A stretch of DNA of 64,000 nucleotides from Siphonodentalium dalli (Eukaryota > Mollusca > Scaphopoda > Gadilida > Siphonodentaliidae), in NCBI GenBank assembly GCA_032622095.1, contig CP136065.1:243907474-243971473 (forward strand). The letters are read 5' to 3'. Below are positions 11,664-22,124 of the stretch, in pieces; positions within the stretch are counted from its first letter, which is position 1; each line of letters opens with the position of its first letter. The notes beneath the pieces are model-generated. The model was not told the DNA's origin and made no database searches. It worked only from the letters and a program-made list of their open reading frames with translations. Both the position numbers and the translations under genes were made by a program.

Positions 11664-12480
11664 CGAGAACCCTAAACCCGCGTGCTGGTAGGAACGCAGT
11701 TGATCCGGTTCAGATCCACTGTTGTCCACACAACCTTAACTCGACCTGGATAGAAGGAAAAAATTCAGTGAATAGCACCCATTATCAAGAACTATGAGTT
11801 CTTAATCTACTGTCAGTCTCTAGCGAACCACGTGAGCTCTCGAGATTGAACAGCGGAGCCACTCTAAACACTGTGTTTACTAGTTATCGTTAAAAATACA
11901 AAAGGATATATATTTTTTTTTTTAAACACATACCTATTCGGTGTCGCTGTCGGTCTGTACCAGGTGAATCGGCACCGCCACTATGAAATAGGAAAAAACA
12001 AAAAAATAAAATAAAAAATAATTTTTAACCCCCACCCGCGCCCAAAAAAAAGGGGGGGCCCTTTATTGCCCCCGGAGGTGTGGTGCTTCTTTTTTTCTTT
12101 TTTTTTGTACACACCTTTTTTTGTTCTTGTCAGTCCTTGCAGCACTCTCATCGGCTATCGTCTCCCTCATCCTCTTCTGAATAAAAGAAATAACAATATA
12201 ACATCGGCTGGTGGTGTATGCCCTGTATTTTGACACAGGAATAGGACAATTGCAAATTTCACAGTCTCAATGATATATACTTACTGACGTTCATTTATGT
12301 CATATCATTCTGACATGCAAGCTAGGTCCCCATAATATAATAATTCTACAATATGAGACTGTTGTAAGTACTATTGCAAAGTTTATTACGTTGTCGAATA
12401 ATTGTAATTAACATAATTGAATTTGTAATTTTGTTAAAGTAATTGCAATTGTTTACTTTGGGTAAGTAATTAACTCTATA
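11664..12480. repeat. Non-coding block shared with 50.0-50.68 kb, probably lineage A element sequence
   Basis: From 'gagaaccctaaaccc' onward this block matches 50002-50680 at high identity, including 'gttgtccacacaacc', the palindrome AAGAACTATGAGTTCTT (about 11789-11805), 'gaaccacgtgagctct', and 'aacatcggctggtggtgt'. No ORF. In the second copy it directly abuts lineage A gene remnants, so it likely belongs to the lineage A element (terminal or intergenic region). Confidence 0.7.
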
Positions 12481-12867
12481 TCTGGCACGATTAATTGTAC
12501 ACAAAATAGAATTACTTACTATCCGCTGCGTCAGAGTGTGGCTCGCCTCCTGTGGAGAGAGAGAGAGATAGAGGATCTAATAGTTTTATAGTGACAGAAA
12601 TTTAGATTTATTTTAAATTGTGGTCCAAATTACAACTCTACTTACAGTTGGCATACATACAAACGTTAACAATTCGAATTGGACGAGTTTTTATAATCAA
12701 TAGCATTATTACATTTATTATTATACCCACCCTTCCTCCCAATATTTGTGCTTATGTTGCAAAGCGTGGTGAACTTCTCATGTTAGTTTTAAAAGTGGGA
12801 AGGAAGAAATATCTACACGTGTTTTTGTTGACAACCCATACAGACTTGATTTAGCGCGTATCAGAGT

Positions 12868-13100
12868 CTTGTGAATATATCACTTTCGATCAAAAACACC
12901 TGTTAATTTGAGCACGCCCACTCCTGTGCAGTCGACAGCGTGAAATTATAATTACCCAGCGAATTTATTGACAGCCCAACAGCGTTTGTGAATATATTAT
13001 TGTCAATCAAAAACACCTGCTAATATGAGCGCGCCCACTCCTGTACAAACCGCTGTCACCATGAATATATAATTAGCGAGCGGTGTTCGTAATAATGTCG
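12868..13100. repeat. Two tandem imperfect copies of an about 117 bp unit
   Basis: 'gtgaatatatcactttcgat', then 'caaaaacacctgttaat', then 'gcccactcctgtgcag' near 12870-12935 recurs near 12988-13050 with several substitutions. Downstream (13285-13405) a shorter unit around 'catcaccacctggttgag' ... 'gcgattgtctttt' is also duplicated. The remaining sequence between 12480 and 13600 shows only a short GA microsatellite near 12560. Confidence 0.7.
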
Positions 13101-13619
13101 ATAAATGTCTAAGGAAAATAAGCATTTTGCGATTTAACTAAACGATGCGTACTTGTGGAATGCAAAACACGGCTATCGCAGCCTCCTGTAAAACAAAACG
13201 AAATATCGTAGTAATTTATATATATCCCCTTTCGAGGGCCTCTTTCCAATAATTTGATAACGCAAGCACTTTTCGTCGTGTCAAATACATCACCAACTGG
13301 CTGACGCCGATGCGATTGTCTTTTCAATAACACTTTCGCCCACACCAAACACATCACCACCTGGTTGAGTGCCTTGACACCGACGCGCGATTGTCTTTGA
13401 TGATTGATGCATTGACCGCACACAGATAATTGAACTCATTCCGCGAAAAAGTGTGTCAAACAGTAAACACGTGGCGAATCACTGTAGAGTTATCCCGCGT
13501 TCATTGCATACTTGGCAAAACGAAACTATATTATGCTGAAATTCCGTGGGAAATCCCCTTATTGCCATTTACGAAGTCGGTTCACTCCCCCGTATTGTTT
13601 TTAGTGTACGGTCGCAATC

Positions 13620-13913
13620 ATGAACGCTTTAGTTTATATAATATGTCTGACATCCGTCTGCTCATGTACCGACTTCGGAGAAGTTTGCATAGCGAGAGAG
13701 CTGGAAAATTCTCTTCTATGCGAGAATCAGGTATTCCTTGAGAGCGAGGAATATTTATATTATAATCAAGTGGCATTGCATAATGTCAGTGGAGCGGATT
13801 TCTCGAAATTCCCAGACCTCAGTACGGTGTTGGTGCAATCGTCAAAGATAACGTGTAAAGATTTCAGGTCCACCACCGATGCACTGATATTTATAGATGG
13901 TATAAGCTGTGAG
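13620..13913 (+). CDS. First exon of a secreted/type I membrane protein (locus 1)
   Basis: The ATG at 13620 opens a classical signal peptide (hydrophobic NALVYIICLTSVCSC) followed by a Cys-containing ectodomain segment with a VLVQSSKITCKDF strand. The reading ends at a strong splice donor (GAG|GTAAGT at 13914) after exactly 98 codons (phase 0). The minus-strand exon at 27840-28196 has the same design: signal peptide, Cys-rich segment, LIIQKSLNSTINC strand, phase-0 GTAAGT donor. No downstream stalk or membrane exon is found here because lineage A PolB sequence begins 130 bases later, so this locus looks truncated. Confidence 0.55.
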
Positions 13914-14043
13914 GTAAGTATTACAATTATTTACAGGTAAATCTTGTCATCACTATAAAGCTAGGTCAAATAGCTACTGCCTCTTAACACGATGCTACAT
14001 CCCTAATTCCTATATGCCTGCAGCAAAGACATGAGAGGAGGCT

Positions 14044-15123
14044 ATGAATACTTCTAAAACCTTTGAGGATATATTACTCAATACTCGCTTTACATGTGGG
14101 ATATGCAACAAACAGTATGTCAATCAATGTGGCTTGCAGAAACATTTATCAAGTCATAGCGGGGAAGTATATAATTGTGATATTTGCAAGAAAATTCTCA
14201 AAACAAAGTTTACGCTTCAACAACATCGGAAGGACGTTCATAAGATGGGAAAACGATAAAAAATATTCAATAATAAGGATATCACCAAAAAGAACAAGGG
14301 TGATAACCTACCAAGTACTTCAAAGGACGTGACTGATAATATGGAAATAAGTTATTCGAGAAATGAAGACAAATCTCAAAACGATAAAGATGAATATAAT
14401 ATTAATCCGGGAGATGCAAATATATCAGAGAGGAATAATGAAGACGCAAGATATCAGCATAATAGTTCAACAACTGATAATTCAAATTCTGATAAAGAAA
14501 TATTGGAGGGAAGTGAATCTGCTTTTAATGAAAATGCCAAGAGTTTCAAATTGACACCAAAGTTCAGATCTGAAAAAGAAGATATGTTGGTATTCTTCTC
14601 CAATAATTATGACAAAATTAAATCCCTTGTAAAACAGAACAGGAACCCTCGACAAGGTGTCAAATGGTATCTCAATACATCAGTTGTTATGTATAAACCT
14701 AGTGAAAATGAAGAATTGCCAAATGAGATAAGGACTCATTTTCGAAGTAATATTTTTCGTTATATGACAGAGGAGGATATCGAAGAAAACGAGATTGATG
14801 AAGCAATTAAAAAAATGTACGAATCTTAATGTCAGTTTGTAAACAGAGGCAGTGGATGGAGGATAAAGACAATACTATTTTTGGAATTGCATATTGCAAA
14901 GTACAATCCAATCTCTGCAAATGGTTTTATAGAAACCCCGGAAAAACTTGATAAATGTGAAAAACAATGATGAATATTGTTTTGTATGGTCAGTGCTTGC
15001 GAGTTTATACAGGACACATATCAATTCTAATCGAGTTACAACATATAAATCCTATTTTAATAGTCTTGATCTAAATGGTTTAATCTTTCCACTGACAATC
15101 GAACAGATTTCTAAATTTGAACA
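14044..15123 (+). pseudogene. Maverick lineage A copy 3: PolB 5' half, broken
   Basis: 14044-14259 encodes two C2H2 fingers (CGICNKQY, CDICKKIL) equivalent to those at 6226. 14329-14829 is the following low-complexity acidic region and the 'VKWYLNT' segment that matches VKNGGIKWWL in copy 1. 14948-15123 carries the 'YCFVWSVLASLY...INSNRV' block that matches 'MCFAYSVLASLF...IHSNRV' at 7075-7130. Frame changes occur near 14260, 14830 and 14940. The gene is interrupted at 15123 by the Crypton and resumes at 17345. Confidence 0.85.
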
Positions 15124-15133
15124 ACTTTATAAG

Positions 15134-15278
15134 TTATTGTGGTTGATTGACGGTAACATGGTGTGACATTGACGGCTTGGAGCCTATGTTCAACCGAGTC
15201 GCGCTAGCAGCGACGAGGTTGAACATAGGCTCCAAGCCGTCAATGTCACACCATGTTACCGTCAATCAACCACAATAA
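15134..15278. repeat. Perfect hairpin, 62-bp arms and 21-bp loop, at Crypton left end
   Basis: Arms 15134-15195 and 15217-15278 are reverse complements over all 62 bases as far as I can read. The 21-base loop (gagtcgcgctagcagcgacga) itself contains GTCGC/GCGAC, so the whole could fold into one long stem. It lies downstream of the recombinase stop (15517) on the minus strand. It could be a recombination site, a transcription end, or a small-RNA source. Confidence 0.9.
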
Positions 15279-15516
15279 CGTATATGTTCCATTGACAGCC
15301 CTTTAATTTTGTGGTGACAGCTAGAATCAGTTTCATACTGGAACCGATGCGTCATATTATAGCATTCTCATGTTTACGCTATAAACCCGTTGCGCCCCCC
15401 AGTGAATGACGTCACGAAAAAATCAATAATGTAGTTTTATAAATAGAACAAGAAAATCACAGGAAGTTTTGAATGATCGTAGCACAATTTGAAAGTGGAT
15501 TTCTCTTGATTTCTCA

Positions 15517-17013
15517 TCAATTATGTGGAGGACTGCCGAAGTGAATGTTGTGAATGGTACATCCACTAAACATTGGAGCTCCCATGTAATGTCCAGTGCT
15601 GTCGAGGGACATTTGGACGTTTTCAATGGATAGGCCTACTTTGTCCAAAACACCACCGCCATTTCCTGCACATTTTTCAATTTGTTGTGTTGTTGTTGAA
15701 CATTTTTGCTGTATTTGCCGAGTCATTTGGGTTCCCGACATTACTGGTCGAACTTGAGGAATGTTCATGTCATCATGAGGCGGACACGCAGATCTCGGAT
15801 TTACGGGCGGATTGTATGGCACAAGTGAGTCACGTGAAACACTACCACCGATGGCCTCACCCATCGCCATTTTCTCCCTGTCAGAAACTCGTTGATACAC
15901 AGAGAGGGACGAGACTGACTTATGCTCGGTTACAGCCATAATTTGTGATGGGCTGAAATTTACCCTGCCCAGAATTGTAACTCCTGTAACACGGATACTG
16001 TGATTGGTGTAACGTTTGGATATGAGGATTTTTTCGCTCAGGTTTGGCATGAAAAGACGGAGTTTATCACGCCCTACTGGCTTATTTTGGTACCATATTT
16101 CACCAGGATAATCCTCGAAACTGTCTTTAGGATACTGCCAGAGACGTCCACATGCCGGATTTAATTTCCTGAGGTAAGTTTCAAATGTTTTTACTGGACA
16201 GTTGTCATTTTCATCTAAGTCTGCGGGCATGTGACCAGAAAAAGTCTCTTTGTCGCCACCTCGGTGATTTTTTGTCAATTCGTCCTTTTTTTTAAGGACA
16301 TATTTTCTGCCATCAGGATATTGGTGTATGGAAAATGAATCTTTGGTCATGAGTTCCATGTTTTCGTTTGCACGACGACAAAAGTATAATCTGATGTTCA
16401 TTTGCACTCGATTGAATAACCCGTATGGTGTTCTCGGTGATAAATACAGGCTGTTATATATTTGTTTCAAATCATCATCTTCAATTTGGTCATGGTGTGT
16501 GATATCCCCTTTCCCGTGAAGCTTTATTTCAGACATGGCCGTTTTGAAACACTCATTAGCTTCAGCAAATTCAGCATTGGTAATGATGTCGATTTTTTTC
16601 ATCTGTGGTGGAGACTTTAAATATCTATTCAAAGCATGTCTTATGTTATCAAACGTGCTTGCCTTATACATCTCCCCCTTTTTCGAGCGAGCGTCCATGT
16701 AAAAATGACACAAGTGCTCATTCAACTTTACAGCATCAAACGTTTCGAAATTAGTGTCCTGCTTTTTTTCTTGCAAATACTCCCTTAGTGTTCTGGCAGC
16801 TACCGCATTTGAACTCTGTGTATTTTTAGGAATATTATTCGCACGTTTGGAAATTATTTCATCCATCGAATGATCGGCGAAGCGCTTCATTTTGTCGTAT
16901 TTTGTTACTAAATGCAGACGACGTAATTTGTTTACATCACCTATACAACAGGTGCGAATACTAACACCCCCCAAGAGTGAGTAGAACCACCCAACTTGAC
17001 AAACGATGAACAC
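15517..17013 (-). CDS. Crypton tyrosine recombinase (YR)
   Basis: An uninterrupted ORF of 498 codons; the likely start is the internal Met at residue 42 (MKRFADHSM). The C-terminal half has the tyrosine-recombinase signature: catalytic Arg in FCRRANE (about residue 213-214), the H-x-x-R box HSIRV (338-341), second-box His in TEHKS (364) and the nucleophile Tyr in SVYQR (373). The overall design (helical N-terminal SAM-like DNA-binding part, then the YR domain, then a Gln/Ser-rich tail) fits animal Cryptons, related to domesticated ZMYM/KIAA1958-type proteins. Role: excision and integration of the element. Intactness suggests recent activity or recent insertion. Confidence 0.88.
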   Translation of the reverse strand: MFIVCQVGWFYSLLGGVSIRTCCIGDVNKLRRLHLVTKYDKMKRFADHSMDEIISKRANNIPKNTQSSNAVAARTLREYLQEKKQDTNFETFDAVKLNEHLCHFYMDARSKKGEMYKASTFDNIRHALNRYLKSPPQMKKIDIITNAEFAEANECFKTAMSEIKLHGKGDITHHDQIEDDDLKQIYNSLYLSPRTPYGLFNRVQMNIRLYFCRRANENMELMTKDSFSIHQYPDGRKYVLKKKDELTKNHRGGDKETFSGHMPADLDENDNCPVKTFETYLRKLNPACGRLWQYPKDSFEDYPGEIWYQNKPVGRDKLRLFMPNLSEKILISKRYTNHSIRVTGVTILGRVNFSPSQIMAVTEHKSVSSLSVYQRVSDREKMAMGEAIGGSVSRDSLVPYNPPVNPRSACPPHDDMNIPQVRPVMSGTQMTRQIQQKCSTTTQQIEKCAGNGGGVLDKVGLSIENVQMSLDSTGHYMGAPMFSGCTIHNIHFGSPPHN

Positions 17014-17344
17014 TACAATTTGGATTAATCCATTAAAGTTAGGGACCGCTTAGTATAAGAAAAAACGTTCATTTCTATAATCAATAATTTTATAGTGAAC
17101 CTATTACATAAAACAGATCGATCGCCGTCAATTGTTATCTGAATTGTCAAACAAATTATTTGCAACACGGGCTTACACGTTTACGTGCCGGTAACGTTAT
17201 TCCCCCAGATGGAGCCTCTTGCTCTATGCAAATTAGATGATGTCACCCGCCAACATAAGAACCTTTGCACGCGCGAAAGCCGTAAACATGGGATATGTTG
17301 CGCGAGCGTTAACCAATTGAATGCCGAGGATTTAGCTGGAAATG

Positions 17345-20153
17345 GAACATAATAAAATATCTGTTAATATATTTGGATATGAAGATAATGAAATTTTTCC
17401 AATCAGAATTACAAAAACTGATTTTGAAAGTCAAAATTCTCATGTTGACCTCTTACTTTTGAAGCAAGAGGAAAATTCTCACTATACTTGTATCACCAAC
17501 TTAGATAGGTTTCTCAATAGCGTGAAAAGACTTTCATCACATCGAAACCATTTCTTTTGTCGATATTGTCTTTTCGCTTTTGGAAAGCAAGAAGATCGTA
17601 ATGATCATATGAAAGATTGTCAGTCTCATGGATGTCAAAAAACAATTTATCCATCAGAGGAAGATAGCAAGTTATCATTTACTGATTACCACAAGCAATT
17701 TGTGATTCCATTTGTATTATTTGTTGATTTTGAATGTTATTCTGAGAAAATATCCAAATGTGATCCTGATCCAACGAAAGCAAGTTCTACAGTATACAGT
17801 AATCTAACACCATGTAGCTTTGGTATAAAACGTGTTTGCAGGGTTAATGAAGATTATACAACTCCTACTTTTATATATAGATCCGATTCCAATGTTGAGT
17901 TTTTCTTAGAAAAATTGTTTGAACAGGAGGAAGAAATTAATGAGTTACTTGGAGATGAAGTAGCTATAACAATGACATCGGAGATGGAACTTCAATTTCA
18001 ATCTGCAACTAAATGTTATGTGTGTGAAAGAATATTCACAGAAGAAAGGACAAAATGTCGAGACCATTGTCATTTATCGGGGTCCTATAGGGGTGCTTGT
18101 TGCGATTCTTGTAATCTCCACCAAAAACCACCCTCCTTTATTCCAGTTGTAGCACATAATATGAGTGGATTTGATGGCCATTTAATTTGTCAGGCTATTG
18201 GAAAGCTCAAGGGTGAAAAAATAACGTGTATCCCATACAATATGGAAAAATATCTATCTTTTAGAAAAGGTAACTTGCGTTTTATTGATAGTTATCGGTT
18301 TATGAGTTCTTCATTGGAGCAGTTGGTTCAAAACTTGTGTCAATTTGAAGGGTATAACTTTCCATATCTATTGGATGAAGAATTTACATTAGAACAATGT
18401 AATCTTCTGAAAAAGAAAGGTACTTATTGCTATGATTATATAACTTCAGAAAATTCATTTTTCGAAACACAGTTGCCAGATAAAAAATATTTCTATAATA
18501 ATCTCACAAAATCCCATATCACTGATGAAGAGTATAGACATGCCAATGTAGTATGGAATGCATTTAAAATTAAAACATTAGGTGATTATCATGATATATA
18601 TTTGAAAACCGATGTTTGTTTGTTAGCATGTGTTTTGGAACATTTTAGAACCCTTTGTCTGGATTTCTATAACTTGGACATTCTCCATTTTTATTCACTA
18701 CCAGGTTTTAGTTGGAGTGCTATGCTAAAAAAGACTAAAATTGAATTTGAACTTCTTACAGATCCAGATCATTATCTTTTCATTGAAAGAGGTATACGTG
18801 GAGGTATTTGTAGTATTTTCAAAAGATTTTCAGAAGCTAATAATCAATATATCCCTGAATCATATGATCCAAGTCAGAAGAATATATTTCTAGCAAATCT
18901 TGATGCTAATAATCTTTACGCAGCTGCAATGGCATTGCCAATGCCGTATTCTTCATTTCGTTTTCTAACTACTGATGAGATAGTTGAACTCAATATACTT
19001 GATATGAAATTTGAGGATCAATATGGTTATATATTTGAAGTTGATATAACATATCCCAAAGAATTACATGATTATCATAATGATTTTCCATTGGCACCGG
19101 AGCGACGAAAATGGGATTTCAGTGAACTATCACCATACTGTAAAGAGCTCTGGAAAAATTATTATTCATCAGAGTATAAAGAAGTATTAAAATTAATGCT
19201 TACACTATATAATAAAAAGAACTATGTAATACACTGTATGAACCTGAAACAATGTCTTGAATTAGGCTTGAAAATAACAAATATTCATAAAGTTTTACAA
19301 TTCAAACAAAAATGCTGGCTCAAAGAATTTGTGGATTTCAACACAGAAAAGCGCAAAAAAGCTAAAAATAACTTCGAGCGCAACACGTTTAAATTAATTA
19401 ATAATGCCACCTATGGAAAATGTATCGTAAATGTTCGAAAAAGAAAGAATATTTATTTAATACAGGATGAGTCGAAATTCAAAAGGTATGTTGCAAAACC
19501 ATCGTTCAAAAGATTTGAAATATTCAATGAGGATTTGTTAGGAGTTGAATGTTCTAAAGTAAAACTCTTTTTGAACAAACCTATTTATTTAGGTTTTGTT
19601 ATTCTAGATTTATCCAAGTACATTATTTATAATTTTTATTATAAGTATATAAAGCCTAAGTATCAAGACAAAGTTACCTTGCTTTTCACAGATACTGATT
19701 CTTTCACTTTATCAAGATATGCTAATGGACAAGGTGTATTTTGATACAAGTAACTATCCACCATCCCATTTTTTATATAGTACAGAACGCAAGGCTTGTC
19801 TTGGACTCTTCAAAGATGAATGTGGAGGTATACCTCTATCACACTACGTTGGACTGCGCCCCAAAATGTATGCATATAAATATGGTAATAAGGAGAAAAT
19901 AAGAGCCAAAGGTGTTTCCGGAGCATATGAGAGTCTAAAATTTGAGGATTATAAAAGGTGTCTTTTTAACAATGAACTTCAAAGTATGACACAATCCAAC
20001 AGGATTTTACATAATAAACATAACTTGTTCTGTGCTCATGTTGTGAAACATTTATTATGTGCCTTTGATGATAAACGCTTTTTATTGTCAAATTGTATAA
20101 GTTCTTTGAGCTATGGACATTACAAAATCAATGAACTAATTGACAAATTTTAA
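17345..20153 (+). pseudogene. Maverick lineage A copy 3: PolB 3' half (exonuclease and polymerase domains)
   Basis: Nearly 800 open codons after the Crypton. In order: zinc-ribbon-like CRYCLFAF; exonuclease I (VDFECYS, about 17725); Cys/His cluster (CYVCERIF ... RDHCH ... CDSC, 18010-18110); exonuclease II (NMSGFDGHL, about 18160); motif A (LDANNLYAAAM, about 18900); motif B (KLINNATYGKC, about 19395); motif C (TDTDSF, about 19690). A frameshift at about 19720-19744, just after motif C, moves the C-terminal 144 codons (ending at 20153) to another frame. All polymerase active-site motifs are present, but the gene is split by the Crypton and frameshifted. Confidence 0.9.
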
Positions 20154-22124
20154 AAGATAGCCTTGCATACATATATATGTATAAATAAAATATATATTAA
20201 TATATATATATATCTTGACTTAGTTTTTCCCAAATCTATCAGGAAGGTCTTGGAATGAACAGTATATATTATAGTATATATAGCTTTATATAACCTTATA
20301 ATACTAAAATTATAGAGATACTTCAATTCTGTTAAAAAAGTATTAAGGGTTCAGGTTAGTTAATTATAATATTGTTCTAACTTAAAGGCACGTGAGGCCT
20401 TAGTTGTCGAAAATATTCATATTTGTTCCAATCACCGTAAACAGAAAAATATTAAAACGCATACAGTTTCAGTCATATATACCATGACCATCACGTAAAC
20501 AGCATGTTATCACAAAGACCTACTATATTTTACCTAAGCAAGAGCCTGATTGTGTTACAGAAGACAGCACAATGCTACTGGCTAATCACACACAAATGGT
20601 ATAAACGCTCTTTATTAGTTCCATATCAGGTAGTTCCATATCAGGTAAAATTATTATTCATCAGAGTATAAAGAAGTATTAAAATTAATGCTTACGCTAT
20701 ATAATAAAAAGAACTATGTAATGCACTGTATGAACCTGAAACAATGTCTTGAATTAGGCTTGAAAATAACAAATATTCATAAAGTTTTACAATTCAAACA
20801 AAAATGCTGGCTCAAAGAATTTGTGGATTTCAACACAGAAAAGCGCAAAAAAGCTAAAAATAACTTCGAGCGCAACACGTTTAAATTAATTAATAATGCC
20901 ACCTATGGAAAATGTATCGTAAATGTTCGAAAAAGAAAGAATATTTATTTAATACAGGATGATTCGAAATTCAAAAGGTATGTTGCAAAACCATCGTTCA
21001 AAAGATTTGAAATATTCAATGAGGATTTGTTAGGAGTTGAATGTTCTAAAGTAAAACTCTTTTTGAACAAACCTATTTATTTAGGTTTTGTTATTCTAGA
21101 TTTATCCAAGTACATTATTTATAATTTTTATTATAAGTATATAAAGCCTAAGTATCAAGACAAAGTTACCTTGCTTTTCACAGATACTGATTCTTTCACT
21201 TTATCAAGATATGCTAATGGACAAGGTGTATTTTGATACAAGTAACTATCCACCATCCCATTTTTTATATAGTACAGAACGCAAGGCTTGTCTTGGACTC
21301 TTCAAAGATGAATGTGGAGGTATACCTCTATCACACTACGTTGGACTGCGCCCCAAAATGTATGCATATAAATATGGTAATAAGGAGAAAATAAGAGCCA
21401 AAGGTGTTTCCGGAGCATATGAGAGTCTAAAATTTGAGGATTATAAAAGGTGTCTTTTTAACAATGAACTTCAAAGTATGACACAATCCAACAGGATTTT
21501 ACATAATAAACATAACTTGTTCTGTGCTCATGTTGTGAAACATTCATTATGTGCCTTTGATGATAAACGCTTTTTATTGTCAAATTGTATAAGTTCTTTG
21601 AGCTATGGACATTACAAAATCAATGAACTAATTGACAAATTTTAAAAGATAGCCTTGCATACATATATATGTATAAATAAAATATATATTAATATATATA
21701 TATATCTTGACTTAGTTTTTCCCAAATCTATCAGGAAGGTCTTGGAATGAACAGTATATATTATAGTATATATAGCTTTATATAACCTTATAATACTAAA
21801 ATTATAGAGATACTTCAATTCTGTTAAAAAAGTATTAAGGGTTCAGGTTAGTTAATTATAATATTGTTCTAACTTAAAGGCACGTGAGGCCTTAGTTGTC
21901 GAAAATATTCATATTTGTTCCAATCACCGTAAACAGAAAAATATTAAAACGCATACAGTTTCAGTCATATATACCATGACCATCACGTAAACAGCATGTT
22001 ATCACAAAGACCTACTATATTTTACCTAAGCAAGAGCCTGATTGTGTTACAGAAGACAGCACAATGCTACTGGCTAATCACACACAAATGGTATAAACGC
22101 TCTTTATTAGTTCCATATCAGGTA
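19155..22124. repeat. Tandem duplication of PolB 3' end, 1478-bp units
   Basis: Unit 1 (19155-20632) and unit 2 (20647-22124) are offset by 1492 bases and nearly identical; I count four single-base differences (for example gatgagtcg/gatgattcg). At the junction the 15 bases 'gttccatatcaggta' occur twice in direct succession (20618-20632, 20633-20647). Both units share the same frameshift after motif C, so the duplication is younger than that mutation. The non-coding 3' flank (20154-20632; TATATA run and 'gcacgtgaggcc') is copied too. Confidence 0.93.
20688..21645 (+). pseudogene. Duplicated PolB 3' fragment (motif B, motif C and C-terminus)
   Basis: 182 codons plus 144 codons in two frames, copies of 19196-20153. 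Starts mid-protein, so it cannot encode an active polymerase. Retains NATYGKC and TDTDSF motifs. Confidence 0.9.

Larger units (their letters stand above)
15124..17349 (-). mobile_element. Crypton DNA transposon inserted in PolB
   Basis: The 2226-bp segment splits the PolB reading frame. The sequence GAACA is present on both sides (15119-15123 and 17345-17349); removing the segment with one GAACA restores a continuous Phe-Glu...Ile-Ser-Val-Asn match to the other PolB copy. Cryptons insert by tyrosine-recombinase crossover at a short shared core rather than by making transposase-type duplications, which fits a 5-bp match. It carries one intact tyrosine recombinase gene on the minus strand, no terminal inverted repeats at the extreme ends, and a 62-bp-arm hairpin 10 bp inside the left border. 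Confidence 0.85.

Noticed and set aside
15134-15278. microRNA precursor or bacterial-type terminator
   Set aside because: A perfect 62-bp stem is too perfect and too long for a typical pre-miRNA and lacks the bulges expected; terminators of this kind are not used in eukaryotes. A small-RNA source is still possible.
15517-17013. Phage or bacterial integrase
   Set aside because: The tyrosine recombinase is of animal Crypton type, with flanks in a Maverick gene and no phage context.
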